Shown here piece after piece: positions 26,273 to 34,550 of a stretch of 64,000 nucleotides of DNA. The stretch's first letter is position 1. Every line of letters starts with the position of its first letter. Source of the DNA: Cellulophaga sp. HaHaR_3_176 (lineage in GTDB: Bacteria > Bacteroidota > Bacteroidia > Flavobacteriales > Flavobacteriaceae); NCBI RefSeq assembly GCF_019021925.1, contig NZ_CP058990.1, forward strand, positions 2,692,001 through 2,756,000, written 5' to 3'. The notes beneath the pieces are model-generated. The model ran no database searches. It was not told the origin of the DNA and worked only from the letters and a program-made list of their open reading frames with translations. The translations under genes were made by a program, and so were the position numbers.

Positions 26273-27550
26273 TTAAAAATACTGTCCAATTCCAAATACA
26301 ATTCCGTTAGTTTCATTAGGTGTTATACCATATCCATAATCTAGCCTAAAAATAGCATTGAAAATTTTTTTATGAATGAAACGTAAACCTAAGCCTGGAT
26401 AAACTCTAATATTATTTGATCTTGTAAAATCATCAAAACCTCCTCCTGGATCCCTCCAAGAACCTGCATCTATAAAAGCGTTACTCTGTAGCACAAACCA
26501 ATTTCTATCAATTAAAGTATATCTATATTCAGTGTTTAAAACTATCGCCCCTGTACCCCTATCAATACTATTACCTACACCTCTAATATTTAAATTATTA
26601 TCTAAAGTAAATGGCGCAAATGGTGTTTTTGGGTTGCTAGATAAGCCTAAACGCAATCTATTTGCCCAATTCCCTTTCTTTCCTATTCTTTTAAAATAGC
26701 TAAAATCATTAAATCCGATAAAGAATGGCTGTAAATTTTCATCTTTACTACCTACATACTGAAAATTTAAAGCACTTTTAAACCCTGATAAATATTGATG
26801 TTGATAATGTACATTATCGTAATTATATAAAAATTTATACAAATGTTTATTTACCTTCAATTGTTGTGGAACATTATCTTTTGTTACTCCAGATATATAT
26901 TGGTAATCTTCATTAAAAAAGCTATAACCGAAAGCTAATCTATTATTAAAATTTATCTCGTAAAGGCCCAAAATTTCAATACCGTGGTTATTATATTTAT
27001 AGTTTGCCGTTTCTTGATCAATAAAAACAGGTTCTTCAGTAGTTAAATCATTATAATTTATTGCTAACCCTAATTTATTCGAAAATAAATAAGGTGCTTC
27101 AAAGTTTACCCCATAGGAACTAAAGTTATCATATTGATAAAAGCCACCTAAAGTAATATCTTGTCCCAGTAAATTAAATTCTTGTAAGCCTATTCTAAAA
27201 GCAAACTCATCATTAGATGAACTAAAGAGATTCGCAAAAGGTATTAAAGTAAAATTTTCTTCAACTTTAAAAACTAACTTATAGGTATTTTTTTTTAAAG
27301 GAACTAAAGTATATGTTGTGTTTGATATTGATGGAAGTCGCTTTAATCGCGTAATATCTTTTTCAATTATAACTGAATCTAATTTAACATTAACTTTAGA
27401 TACAATTATTTTTTTAATAAATGATTTTCTAATTTTTTTTAAGCCGACTATTTCTATTTCAACAACGGTATTATTTTGCGCATACAATTTACCAATTGAT
27501 AGCATCAGTAACATAATAAAAATGGGCACTATTACCTTTTTTAAAATCAA
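26273..27550 (-). CDS. BamA/TamA-like outer-membrane protein with POTRA-type N-terminus
   Basis: A 425-residue outer-membrane protein starting at TTG, which provides the signal peptide (KKVIVPIFIMLLMLSIGKLYAQ). Residues ~28-100 form a POTRA-like unit (VEIEIVGLKKIRKSFIKK, LKRLPSISNTTYTL). The rest is a 16-strand-type barrel with GLQEFNLLGQDITLGGFYQ and FEAPYLFSNKLGL. Near the end GNSIDRGTGAIVLNTEYRY resembles the conserved late-barrel region of the surface-antigen family. BamA itself is larger with five POTRA units, so this is an accessory member, perhaps for insertion or secretion of a specific cargo. It lies 10 bp after the GH113-like gene. Confidence 0.75.
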   Translation of the reverse strand: MILKKVIVPIFIMLLMLSIGKLYAQNNTVVEIEIVGLKKIRKSFIKKIIVSKVNVKLDSVIIEKDITRLKRLPSISNTTYTLVPLKKNTYKLVFKVEENFTLIPFANLFSSSNDEFAFRIGLQEFNLLGQDITLGGFYQYDNFSSYGVNFEAPYLFSNKLGLAINYNDLTTEEPVFIDQETANYKYNNHGIEILGLYEINFNNRLAFGYSFFNEDYQYISGVTKDNVPQQLKVNKHLYKFLYNYDNVHYQHQYLSGFKSALNFQYVGSKDENLQPFFIGFNDFSYFKRIGKKGNWANRLRLGLSSNPKTPFAPFTLDNNLNIRGVGNSIDRGTGAIVLNTEYRYTLIDRNWFVLQSNAFIDAGSWRDPGGGFDDFTRSNNIRVYPGLGLRFIHKKIFNAIFRLDYGYGITPNETNGIVFGIGQYF

Positions 27551-27560
27551 AATGGTTTTC

Positions 27561-28565
27561 TTAATTATATATTTTATATAACTCCTTAAGTGTTTGTTCT
27601 GCTGGTTTATTTTGAGGTGTAAATCTATTATCGTTATTACCGCCAGATTGCTTATGGTCTATAAACCATTTCCAAACATAGCCTCCTGCAAACCAATCTT
27701 CAGACCAAAACTCTTGAATAATCGCTTTAGTAGCATTCACTTGCGCTTCTAAATTCACATTTTCTTCATTACGGTCTACCAACCAAGGTTTTTTAGCAGT
27801 ATAATCCATACTGCGATACCCATATTCAGTAAATAAAATTGGCCTTTTTTTAGCTATCGCTATTTTCTCTATTCCTACCTTCCATTGTTGCCAACTTTTT
27901 CTTAGCGACTCTACAGATGGTGATTGTTCTTCTGAAAGTGGAAAATAAGCATCAATCCCTATATAATCTAAATCCTCCCAGAAAGTTGTTTTAGTGTACT
28001 CATCCCAATTAGAAGCGTAGGTTAATTTACCTTTATAAATTTCTTTAATCTCTTTAATTAATTGCTTCCAATACGTTGGCCTATTTTCTACAAATTTTTC
28101 TAATTCAGTACCTACACAAAAAATTTCAACATTAGTTTCTGCTGCAAGTTCTGCGTAAGTAATTATAAATTTTTTATAAGTGCTTTCTAAAACCTGCCAC
28201 TCTTCTTCTGTTTTCATTTCAAGAGCTCCAGTAAACTCACCTCCTCTAATCCATATTTGAGGCTTTAACATTATTTCAATGCCATTTTTGTTAAGCATAT
28301 CAATATATTGACTTACTCCTTTTTTGGTTTCTCCATACCATTGTCTTTCGGTATTAAACTTAACTTCAGGAGAATTAATATCATTTATAAAACCAAAAGG
28401 CATTACTGCAGCATGGTTTGAATTTAAATTTACAACACTATTTACGTGATCTTGCACAACTTCAATTCGAGAAGACACAAAACTAACTCCGTTTATTTTT
28501 TTTTTATTTTGACTGGTACAAGAAAGTTGTAGTAGGCACAAAAAGAAAAACCCTATTTTTTTCAT
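27561..28565 (-). CDS. GH113-like glycoside hydrolase lipoprotein
   Basis: A 334-residue lipoprotein (signal ending QLSC, Cys16). The mature part is a TIM-barrel clan A-like glycosidase resembling GH113 beta-mannanases: INGVSFVSSR at the first strand, IMLKPQIWIRGGEF, the candidate acid/base in FCVGTELEK, DYIGIDAYFP, and the candidate nucleophile in ILFTEYGYRS. GGYVWKWFIDH near the end fits a substrate-binding tryptophan. GH113 members act on beta-1,4-mannan or mannose-containing glycans; substrate here is unproven. A processive CslA-like transferase lies 6 kb downstream, so it may trim a self-made glycan rather than food. The start codon sits inside an extended hairpin. Confidence 0.78.
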   Translation of the reverse strand: MKKIGFFFLCLLQLSCTSQNKKKINGVSFVSSRIEVVQDHVNSVVNLNSNHAAVMPFGFINDINSPEVKFNTERQWYGETKKGVSQYIDMLNKNGIEIMLKPQIWIRGGEFTGALEMKTEEEWQVLESTYKKFIITYAELAAETNVEIFCVGTELEKFVENRPTYWKQLIKEIKEIYKGKLTYASNWDEYTKTTFWEDLDYIGIDAYFPLSEEQSPSVESLRKSWQQWKVGIEKIAIAKKRPILFTEYGYRSMDYTAKKPWLVDRNEENVNLEAQVNATKAIIQEFWSEDWFAGGYVWKWFIDHKQSGGNNDNRFTPQNKPAEQTLKELYKIYN

Positions 28566-28594
28566 CGTTTGTAATTAACGAATCAAAAATAGGG
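28551..28594 (-). promoter_or_regulatory. Hairpin enclosing the start codon of the GH113-like mRNA
   Basis: On the minus strand CCCTATTTTT pairs with AAAAATAGGG over 10 bp. Inside it TCGTT pairs with AACGA, and the AUG lies at the inner stem/internal loop. This could limit translation initiation of the lipoprotein until melted. No U-tract follows on that strand, so it is not a standard terminator. Confidence 0.45.
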
Positions 28595-28613
28595 TATATA
28601 ATTTTATTAATCT

Positions 28614-29483
28614 TTAAAAGATACCGCGTAAACCTAAATTAAAAGTTTCTCCTAAACCTGTGTTATTTCCCCTAATAAAGTTGGTATATAACAACTCTAA
28701 ATTTAAAGCTTTCGTTAATTGATATTTTGCACCACCACCAACTGCAGTATAATCTTGTGCAAAATCGTTACCCAAATCAATTCGTTGTGAGTGCTGTGCT
28801 AATCCTAAAACTGTAAATTTAGATGAAGGAAAATAGCTTAAAAACACACCCGGCGTCAAGCCCAAACTATTATTGGCAAAACTTTCATTTTTATCACCAA
28901 AATGAAGCTCAGAATTTAACTCAGAAAACAATTGCCATTTATCACCCGGAAAAGTGTAATCATAAAAAAATCGATTTTGCCATGTATACCCTTTTTGATC
29001 TAAAAAAACTCCGTTTTCAGATTCATTATCAACTAAAGGAATGAAAAAAGAACTTTGAATACTAAAATTACTAACCGATGTAAAAGGCACAAATTTTACT
29101 GAAGGAGCAATTGATGTTAGACCCGAACGAGCTGAAGAATTTTCTCCATCAAATTTAAATACATCTAATGCATCCCTACCATTGATAACATTAGATTTAA
29201 ACTCTAAAATCACACCTAAATTCCACCTTTTATTACTTCCCACTCCCGTGTAAGCTTCTAACGTAGAGGTGAAAAATGTTTGTCTAGGTATATCTCCTTC
29301 TACAAAAGTACTTTTAGTTTCAGTGTATAAATTGTTGAACCACTTTAAATCTATTTGACCTTTACCTATTAACTTAGAAGGAGTGTATTGTTGAATATTA
29401 CTTTTTTCTTCATCATCTTGAGAAAAGCCAAGAGTAATCGTTAACATTAATAATACTATTGCTATAAAGTTTTTGTTTTTCAT
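28614..29483 (-). CDS. Outer-membrane beta-barrel protein, unknown substrate
   Basis: A 289-residue protein with a signal peptide (KNKNFIAIVLLMLTITLGFS). The mature part consists of alternating amphipathic strands, such as GQIDLKWFNNLYTET, RWNLGVILEFKSNV, FSIQSSFFIPLVDN, KFTVLGLAQHSQRI and ALNLELLYTNFIRG, and ends with an aromatic residue (GLRGIF), as most outer-membrane barrels do. No specific transporter family was recognised. It is 11 bp from the DUF547 gene and 48 bp from the GH113-like lipoprotein gene, which suggests cotranscription. Confidence 0.7.
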   Translation of the reverse strand: MKNKNFIAIVLLMLTITLGFSQDDEEKSNIQQYTPSKLIGKGQIDLKWFNNLYTETKSTFVEGDIPRQTFFTSTLEAYTGVGSNKRWNLGVILEFKSNVINGRDALDVFKFDGENSSARSGLTSIAPSVKFVPFTSVSNFSIQSSFFIPLVDNESENGVFLDQKGYTWQNRFFYDYTFPGDKWQLFSELNSELHFGDKNESFANNSLGLTPGVFLSYFPSSKFTVLGLAQHSQRIDLGNDFAQDYTAVGGGAKYQLTKALNLELLYTNFIRGNNTGLGETFNLGLRGIF

Positions 29484-29494
29484 AATTTGGTTTA

Positions 29495-30211
29495 TTATTT
29501 AGCTTCATTTAAAGTCCAATCGTACGGGTAATAATTAATCTTAGAACCCTCTGGCAACTTTTGTGTTTTGTATTTGTTTATAAAATCTGCGGTTGTCTTT
29601 CCATTTTTTTCAAAATCAACCTTATACCATTCAAATATTTGCGAAACTTTTACTTTACCCTTTTCTACTACAATAAAATTGGGGTTATCTAATGCTTTTT
29701 TTGTTTGCTGTGCCAATTGACTTTTTAATTTAGATGGTAAATAAGCTTCATTAATTATAGGAGGACACCCCAACCCAGCACAGACTAAAACAAAATGAAA
29801 ACGAGCTTCGTTAGGAAAAACAGCCCTTAACATTTTATTTTCAATATCATTTAATGTAATATTTTTTCCTCCAACATTATATTTTACTTTATCAAAAAAA
29901 CCAGGCACATCTAAAGGTGATTTTATAGGATAATTAGAAACAACACCACTAATAACTGCAATATTATATGCATTTATCCAAAATGACTGATACTCTAAGG
30001 CATTTGCTTTTGATACTGAAATACCTGAAGCTAAATCCATTAACTCCTTTAAACTAGTATCATTTTTTTTAATTCTTGAATAAGAAACCTTCCCATTACT
30101 AACATACTCTTTTAAAAATTTATCTGACTTACTAAGGAAGTCATCTGAACTTTGTGAGTAAATAAAATTAAAACTTATTAAAATTAACATTATATTAATA
30201 GTCTTTTTCAT
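29495..30211 (-). CDS. Secreted DUF547 protein (second copy)
   Basis: A 238-residue protein. The ATG at 30211 gives a compact signal peptide (KKTINIMLILISFNFIYSQ); an upstream in-frame ATG would add 16 charged residues. The DUF547 domain shows FWINAYNIAVISGVV, the HFVLVCAGLGCPP block, IFEWYKVDFEKNG and PYDWTLNEAK at the very end. It parallels the first copy (YVYDWSLNEIK end there) but is clearly diverged. The Cys-x4-Cys-Pro spacing resembles the other copy. It is divergent from the FAD oxidoreductase gene across 214 bp of AT-rich DNA without clear signals. Function unknown. Confidence 0.83.
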   Translation of the reverse strand: MKKTINIMLILISFNFIYSQSSDDFLSKSDKFLKEYVSNGKVSYSRIKKNDTSLKELMDLASGISVSKANALEYQSFWINAYNIAVISGVVSNYPIKSPLDVPGFFDKVKYNVGGKNITLNDIENKMLRAVFPNEARFHFVLVCAGLGCPPIINEAYLPSKLKSQLAQQTKKALDNPNFIVVEKGKVKVSQIFEWYKVDFEKNGKTTADFINKYKTQKLPEGSKINYYPYDWTLNEAK

Positions 30212-30425
30212 ACGATATTTATTTGTTTGACGTTTAGAAATTAGTCGGTACATTTTCAAAATGCTAACATAATCGACATTTATTAATCTTGAATATTCAA
30301 ATAGACATAAAGAATATCACAATTCTATAACAGAAATGTTTTTAAAAAAACTTAAATTAAATGCATTATCCATGTTAAGTTTCAAGAATTAATTACGACT
30401 CAACCAAAACAACCAATCAAAGCAT

Positions 30426-31772
30426 ATGGAAAACATTGTCATTATTGGAAATGGAATAGCGGGTGTAACAGCCGCTAGACATATTCGAAAATTATCCGAT
30501 AAAAAGATTACGATTATATCTGCCGAAAGCGAATATTTTTTCTCGAGAACAGCTTTAATGTATGTATACATGGGGCACATGAAATTTGAACACACACAGC
30601 CTTACGAAAGTTGGTTTTGGAAAAAAAATAGAATTGATTTACTTAACGCTTTTGTAGAAAAAGTAGATCACGAAAATAAAAGCCTACAGTTAAAAGGTGG
30701 TACCACTATATCTTATGATAAATTGATTCTAGCAACAGGGTCTAAACCTAATAAGTTTGGTTGGCCAGGGCAAGATTTAAAAGGTGTACAAGGGTTATAT
30801 TCTAAACAAGATCTTGAAAAACTTGAAGAAAATGCACCAGATAATAAAACATGTAATAGAGCTGTAATTGTTGGTGGTGGACTTATTGGTATTGAAATGG
30901 CTGAAATGTTAAGAAGCCGAAAAATACCTGTTACATTTTTAGTAAGAGAAGATAGTTTTTGGAACGGCGTACTTCCAAAAGGAGAATCGCAGTTAATAAA
31001 TGAACATATTTTAGAACATCATATAGATTTACGTTTGAATACTAATTTAGAAGAAATTATTTCTGATGAAAATGGTCGTGCTAAAGCTATAAGAACAGAT
31101 AAAGGCGATATTATTGATTGTAACGTCGTAGGATTAACTGCTGGCGTTGCACCAAATATAGATTTTCTTAAAGATTCTGGCATTGAATTAGGTAGAGGTG
31201 TAAAAGTAAATAGACTTTTAGAAACTAATATAAAAGATATATATGCTATTGGTGATTGTGCTGAACAACACGAAGGCATTGGAAGTAGAAGACCTATTGA
31301 AGCTGTATGGTATACAGGCCGAATGATGGGGGAAACTCTTGCTCAAACCATTTGCAACAAACCTACAGAGTATAAACCAGGACATTGGTTTAATTCTGCC
31401 AAATTTTTAGATGTTGAATACCAGACTTATGGTTGGGTTTTTAGTGAAAGAAGTAAAAAAGATGATGAAGCCCATTTTCATTGGAGAGATTCATCTGAAA
31501 AAATATGTATTACAATTGCATACCATAAAGAGAGCAAACAATTTTTAGGCATTAACACTTTTGGTATACGGATGAGACATGAAATATTTGATCGTTGGTT
31601 AACAGAATCCAAAGATGTATACTATGTAATGGAATATCTAAAAGATGCCAATTTTGACCCTGAATTCTTCAAAAAATATGAAGACAAAATAGTATCAAAA
31701 TTTAATACAGAATTTGAAACAAACATCAACACTAAAAAGAAAAGCTGGAAAAGAATTTTTAGCAAAGCCTAA
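30426..31772 (+). CDS. NAD(P)/FAD-dependent oxidoreductase (rubredoxin-reductase-like)
   Basis: A 448-residue flavoprotein. The N-terminal FAD motif is VIIGNGIAGVTAARHIR, the second nucleotide motif AVIVGGGLIGIEMAEML begins near residue 147, LILATGSKP closes the FAD site, and DIYAIGDCAEQ is the C-terminal FAD contact. This is the pattern of NADH:rubredoxin/nitrite-reductase-type oxidoreductases. The last ~120 residues form an extra domain (HWFNSAKFLDVEYQTYG). It is 18 bp before a membrane Fe-S protein, so electrons likely pass from NAD(P)H through this flavin to that protein. The final acceptor is unknown. Confidence 0.87.
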   Translation: MENIVIIGNGIAGVTAARHIRKLSDKKITIISAESEYFFSRTALMYVYMGHMKFEHTQPYESWFWKKNRIDLLNAFVEKVDHENKSLQLKGGTTISYDKLILATGSKPNKFGWPGQDLKGVQGLYSKQDLEKLEENAPDNKTCNRAVIVGGGLIGIEMAEMLRSRKIPVTFLVREDSFWNGVLPKGESQLINEHILEHHIDLRLNTNLEEIISDENGRAKAIRTDKGDIIDCNVVGLTAGVAPNIDFLKDSGIELGRGVKVNRLLETNIKDIYAIGDCAEQHEGIGSRRPIEAVWYTGRMMGETLAQTICNKPTEYKPGHWFNSAKFLDVEYQTYGWVFSERSKKDDEAHFHWRDSSEKICITIAYHKESKQFLGINTFGIRMRHEIFDRWLTESKDVYYVMEYLKDANFDPEFFKKYEDKIVSKFNTEFETNINTKKKSWKRIFSKA

Positions 31773-31790
31773 TAGCTATAAGATAAATTT

Positions 31791-33371
31791 ATGAAAACAA
31801 TTCAAAATATTGGCCTTGTGATTTTTTTACTAGGCTTAGCAACATTTACCGCTTTACCTCTACTTGGTACTTTTAAAGTAGACCAAACTTCATTCGATCA
31901 AATCATTTCAGATAAAAAAATCAAAAGCGAAGTTTTTATCCAAAACATTGAAAAAAATGTTGTCGGGAAAGAATTTAACGGCATGCAGCAATTGTCGCCC
32001 AAAGTTAGTAATGCATTAAAAATTGCTAATGAAACCCATGTAAAAAACAAAGAGTACGATAAAAAAATATACACTAGCTCTAGTGATATGGCGGCCCTTA
32101 TTGGCAAAAAATCAGGCACTGGCTATATCGCTAATCATAAAGGTATAATGTGGTTTTTATCTTTTGGATTAGGAATTATAGGTGCTTTACTATTTATATT
32201 GCCTAATGTAATTTTATTAGGTAAAAAAGGAATTAAAAATGACGGTGTTTATCATGATAGTGCAACTAGCAGAGGCTGGATCGCATGGATGGTTTTCATC
32301 TTCTTAGTTTCTTTTTATTTAGTTCTTTATTTTGCTTCAGAATACGCAGTAAACTGGACCTTCGTAGTAGATCCTATAAGTGAAAGTTTAAGCGGAAACC
32401 CAGCTGGCCATTGGTTTGTATATGGGTTTATGTATTGCGTAGTTATGTCGGTTATGGCCGTACGGATGTATATAAAATATCGCCATAACGTTTACCAAAT
32501 GGTACGTACAACATCTGTACTGTTTTTTCAAATTGTATTTGCATTTCTTATACCTGAAATAATGGTGCGTTTACAAATGCCTTATTATGATTTTAAAAAT
32601 GCTTTTCCTTTAGATTATGATTTCTTTTTTCAATGGAACTTAAAAGACCTATTAAATAGTGGAGGAATTGGGCTTTTTATATTAGTTTGGGGTATTGTAT
32701 TAACATTGGTTGTTGTACCTGTAATGGTTTACTTTTTTGGTAAAAGATGGTACTGCTCATGGGTATGTGGATGTGGTGGATTAGCTGAAACTTTAGGTGA
32801 CCCCTACAGACAACATTCTAGTAAATCACTTTTTTCATGGAAAGTAGAACGTTGGTTAATACATGGTGTATTAGTTTTTGCCGTGGGTATGACAATATTA
32901 ACACTTTATAGCTTTTTTGCTGAAACTAGTACCGTTTTAGGTATAAAAACTTCAAGCATTCAAAATTTATACAGTTTATTAATTGGTTCTATTTTTGCTG
33001 GAGTTATAGGTACTGGGTTTTATCCAATATTTGGTAATAGAGTTTGGTGTAGATTTGGCTGTCCGCTTGCAGCTTATTTAGGTTTTGTTCAACGTTTTAA
33101 ATCTCGTTTTAGAATTACAACTAATGGTGGTCAGTGTATCTCTTGTGGTAACTGTTCAACATATTGCGAACAAGGTATAGATGTTAGAGCCTATGCTCAA
33201 AAAGGAGAAAACATTGTTCGATCTAGTTGTGTAGGTTGTGGTGTATGTTCTGCTGTTTGCCCTAGAGGAGTTTTAAAATTAGAAAATGGACCAGAAGAAG
33301 GTCGTATAAATCCTACTGAAGTTTTACTTGGTAATGACGTAGATTTAATGGATTTAGTAAACAAGAAATAA
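31791..33371 (+). CDS. Polytopic 4Fe-4S membrane protein, NapH/NosR/CcoG-like
   Basis: A 526-residue membrane protein. One N-terminal helix (residues 4-25) is followed by a ~95-residue extracytoplasmic segment, then several further helices. Cys-rich motifs typical of NapH/NosR/CcoG are YCSWVCGCGGLAE and WCRFGCPLAAY. Two ferredoxin-type cluster motifs, CISCGNCSTYC and CVGCGVCSAVCPRG, follow near residues 450-495. Such proteins carry electrons between cytoplasmic donors or quinol and periplasmic reductases. Directly downstream of the FAD oxidoreductase. No periplasmic terminal reductase is encoded nearby, so the target could be one of the sugar/lipid-modifying steps of the locus; that is inference. 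Confidence 0.85.
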   Translation: MKTIQNIGLVIFLLGLATFTALPLLGTFKVDQTSFDQIISDKKIKSEVFIQNIEKNVVGKEFNGMQQLSPKVSNALKIANETHVKNKEYDKKIYTSSSDMAALIGKKSGTGYIANHKGIMWFLSFGLGIIGALLFILPNVILLGKKGIKNDGVYHDSATSRGWIAWMVFIFLVSFYLVLYFASEYAVNWTFVVDPISESLSGNPAGHWFVYGFMYCVVMSVMAVRMYIKYRHNVYQMVRTTSVLFFQIVFAFLIPEIMVRLQMPYYDFKNAFPLDYDFFFQWNLKDLLNSGGIGLFILVWGIVLTLVVVPVMVYFFGKRWYCSWVCGCGGLAETLGDPYRQHSSKSLFSWKVERWLIHGVLVFAVGMTILTLYSFFAETSTVLGIKTSSIQNLYSLLIGSIFAGVIGTGFYPIFGNRVWCRFGCPLAAYLGFVQRFKSRFRITTNGGQCISCGNCSTYCEQGIDVRAYAQKGENIVRSSCVGCGVCSAVCPRGVLKLENGPEEGRINPTEVLLGNDVDLMDLVNKK

Positions 33372-33377
33372 TCAATA

Positions 33378-33860
33378 ATGTATTTAAAAGCTTTTTTTTA
33401 TGTTTGTGTCTTTGCTTTATTTTGCACTAATGCAACTGCAAAAACATATTCCAAGAAATATTACGAAACTGGAAAACTAAAATCTGAAGGTTGGGTTGAT
33501 AATGGAAAAAAAAGTGGTTATTGGAAATTCTACTATATGAATGGTAGAATTTCAGAAGAGGGACATTATGATGAAAATAAAAAAATAAAATATTGGCACT
33601 ACTATAATGAATACGGTAAATTAAAACAACAAGGAAGTTATATAGACGGTCAAAAATCTAAATGGTGGTTGTTTTTTGATACTAATGGTCAAATTAATCA
33701 CAAGTGTCAATTAAGTGAAGGAGTTAAAAATGGTTACTGTTTAAAGTACATTAATGAAAAACTTTCTTCTGCTGAAAAATATGAAAATGGAAAAAAAATT
33801 AATGAATGGTTTAGCTTCTCAAGTTTTAAAAGCGACAACAAACTTTCTGATTTAAAATAA
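33378..33860 (+). CDS. Secreted MORN-repeat protein (YwqK-like)
   Basis: A 160-residue protein with a signal peptide ending ATAK. MORN/YwqK-type repeats follow the pattern of YY..GKLKSEGWVDNGKKSGYW, YYMNGRISEEGHYDENKK and YYNEYGKLKQQGSYIDGQK, four to five units in all. Databases often name this family toxin-antitoxin system YwqK antitoxin, but there is no toxin here and the protein is exported, so that name should not be carried over. It begins 6 bp after the Fe-S protein and ends in TAATG overlap with the GT2 gene, so it belongs to the operon. Confidence 0.8.
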   Translation: MYLKAFFYVCVFALFCTNATAKTYSKKYYETGKLKSEGWVDNGKKSGYWKFYYMNGRISEEGHYDENKKIKYWHYYNEYGKLKQQGSYIDGQKSKWWLFFDTNGQINHKCQLSEGVKNGYCLKYINEKLSSAEKYENGKKINEWFSFSSFKSDNKLSDLK

Positions 33861-34549
33861 TGACCCATATTAAAGTTATTATTCCCGCATTTAACGAGGC
33901 TGATTCCATAGCTCATGTTATTCAAGAAATTCCAGACATTGTTTCTGAAATAATTGTAGTCAACAACAACTCTACAGACGATACGGCTAGCAATGCCAAA
34001 AAAGCAGGTGCTACAGTACTTACAGAGAAAAAAAAAGGTTACGGATACGCTTGTTTACTTGGTATGGAGCATATCCGTAAACAATCTAAAAAACCAGATA
34101 TAGTTGTTTTTATAGATGGTGATTATTCTGATTACCCAAAAGAGCTCACAAAAATTATTGCACCAATACTCAATGACAACATAGATATGGTTATTGGAGC
34201 CAGGGATGAGAATTTAAGAGAAGAAGGCTCGATGACTCCTCAACAAATTTTTGGAAATTGGCTTGCTACTTTTTTAATGAAATTATTCTTCAGTGCAAAG
34301 TTTACCGATTTAGGTCCATTTAGGGCTATGAAATACGATAAACTACTCGAACTGAACATGCAAGACAAAACTTATGGATGGACCGTTGAGATGCAATTGA
34401 AAGTTTTGAAAAAGAAATTTACATATACCGAAGTACCAGTACGTTATAAAAAAAGAATTGGCATATCAAAAGTGTCAGGTACAGTAAAAGGTAGTATATT
34501 TGCAGGCGTAAAAATCTTAAGTTGGATTTTTAAATATAGTTTAAAATAA
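33860..34549 (+). CDS. Family 2 glycosyltransferase, Dpm1-like
   Basis: A 229-residue soluble GT-A enzyme. IKVIIPAFNEADSIAHVI, IIVVNNNSTDDT and VVFIDGDYSDYP (DxD region) bind the nucleotide sugar; TDLGPFRAMKYDKL and VPVRYKKRIGISKVSGT match the acceptor side of dolichyl/polyprenyl-phosphate sugar synthases. It has no C-terminal membrane helices, as in the short bacterial Dpm1 forms. It likely makes a polyprenyl-phosphate sugar that the GT-C enzyme two genes downstream uses as donor. Its start overlaps the MORN gene stop and it ends 1 bp before the next transferase gene. Confidence 0.87.
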   Translation: MTHIKVIIPAFNEADSIAHVIQEIPDIVSEIIVVNNNSTDDTASNAKKAGATVLTEKKKGYGYACLLGMEHIRKQSKKPDIVVFIDGDYSDYPKELTKIIAPILNDNIDMVIGARDENLREEGSMTPQQIFGNWLATFLMKLFFSAKFTDLGPFRAMKYDKLLELNMQDKTYGWTVEMQLKVLKKKFTYTEVPVRYKKRIGISKVSGTVKGSIFAGVKILSWIFKYSLK

Positions 34550-34550
34550 A

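Noticed and set aside
25351-26316. Longer start for the dead amidase paralogue at 26316
   Set aside because: It would overlap the upstream gene by 44 bp and put 23 charged residues before a clear signal peptide starting at 26247.
33378-33860. MORN protein as antitoxin of a toxin-antitoxin pair
   Set aside because: The protein is exported, no toxin is adjacent, and it sits inside a glycosyltransferase/redox operon.
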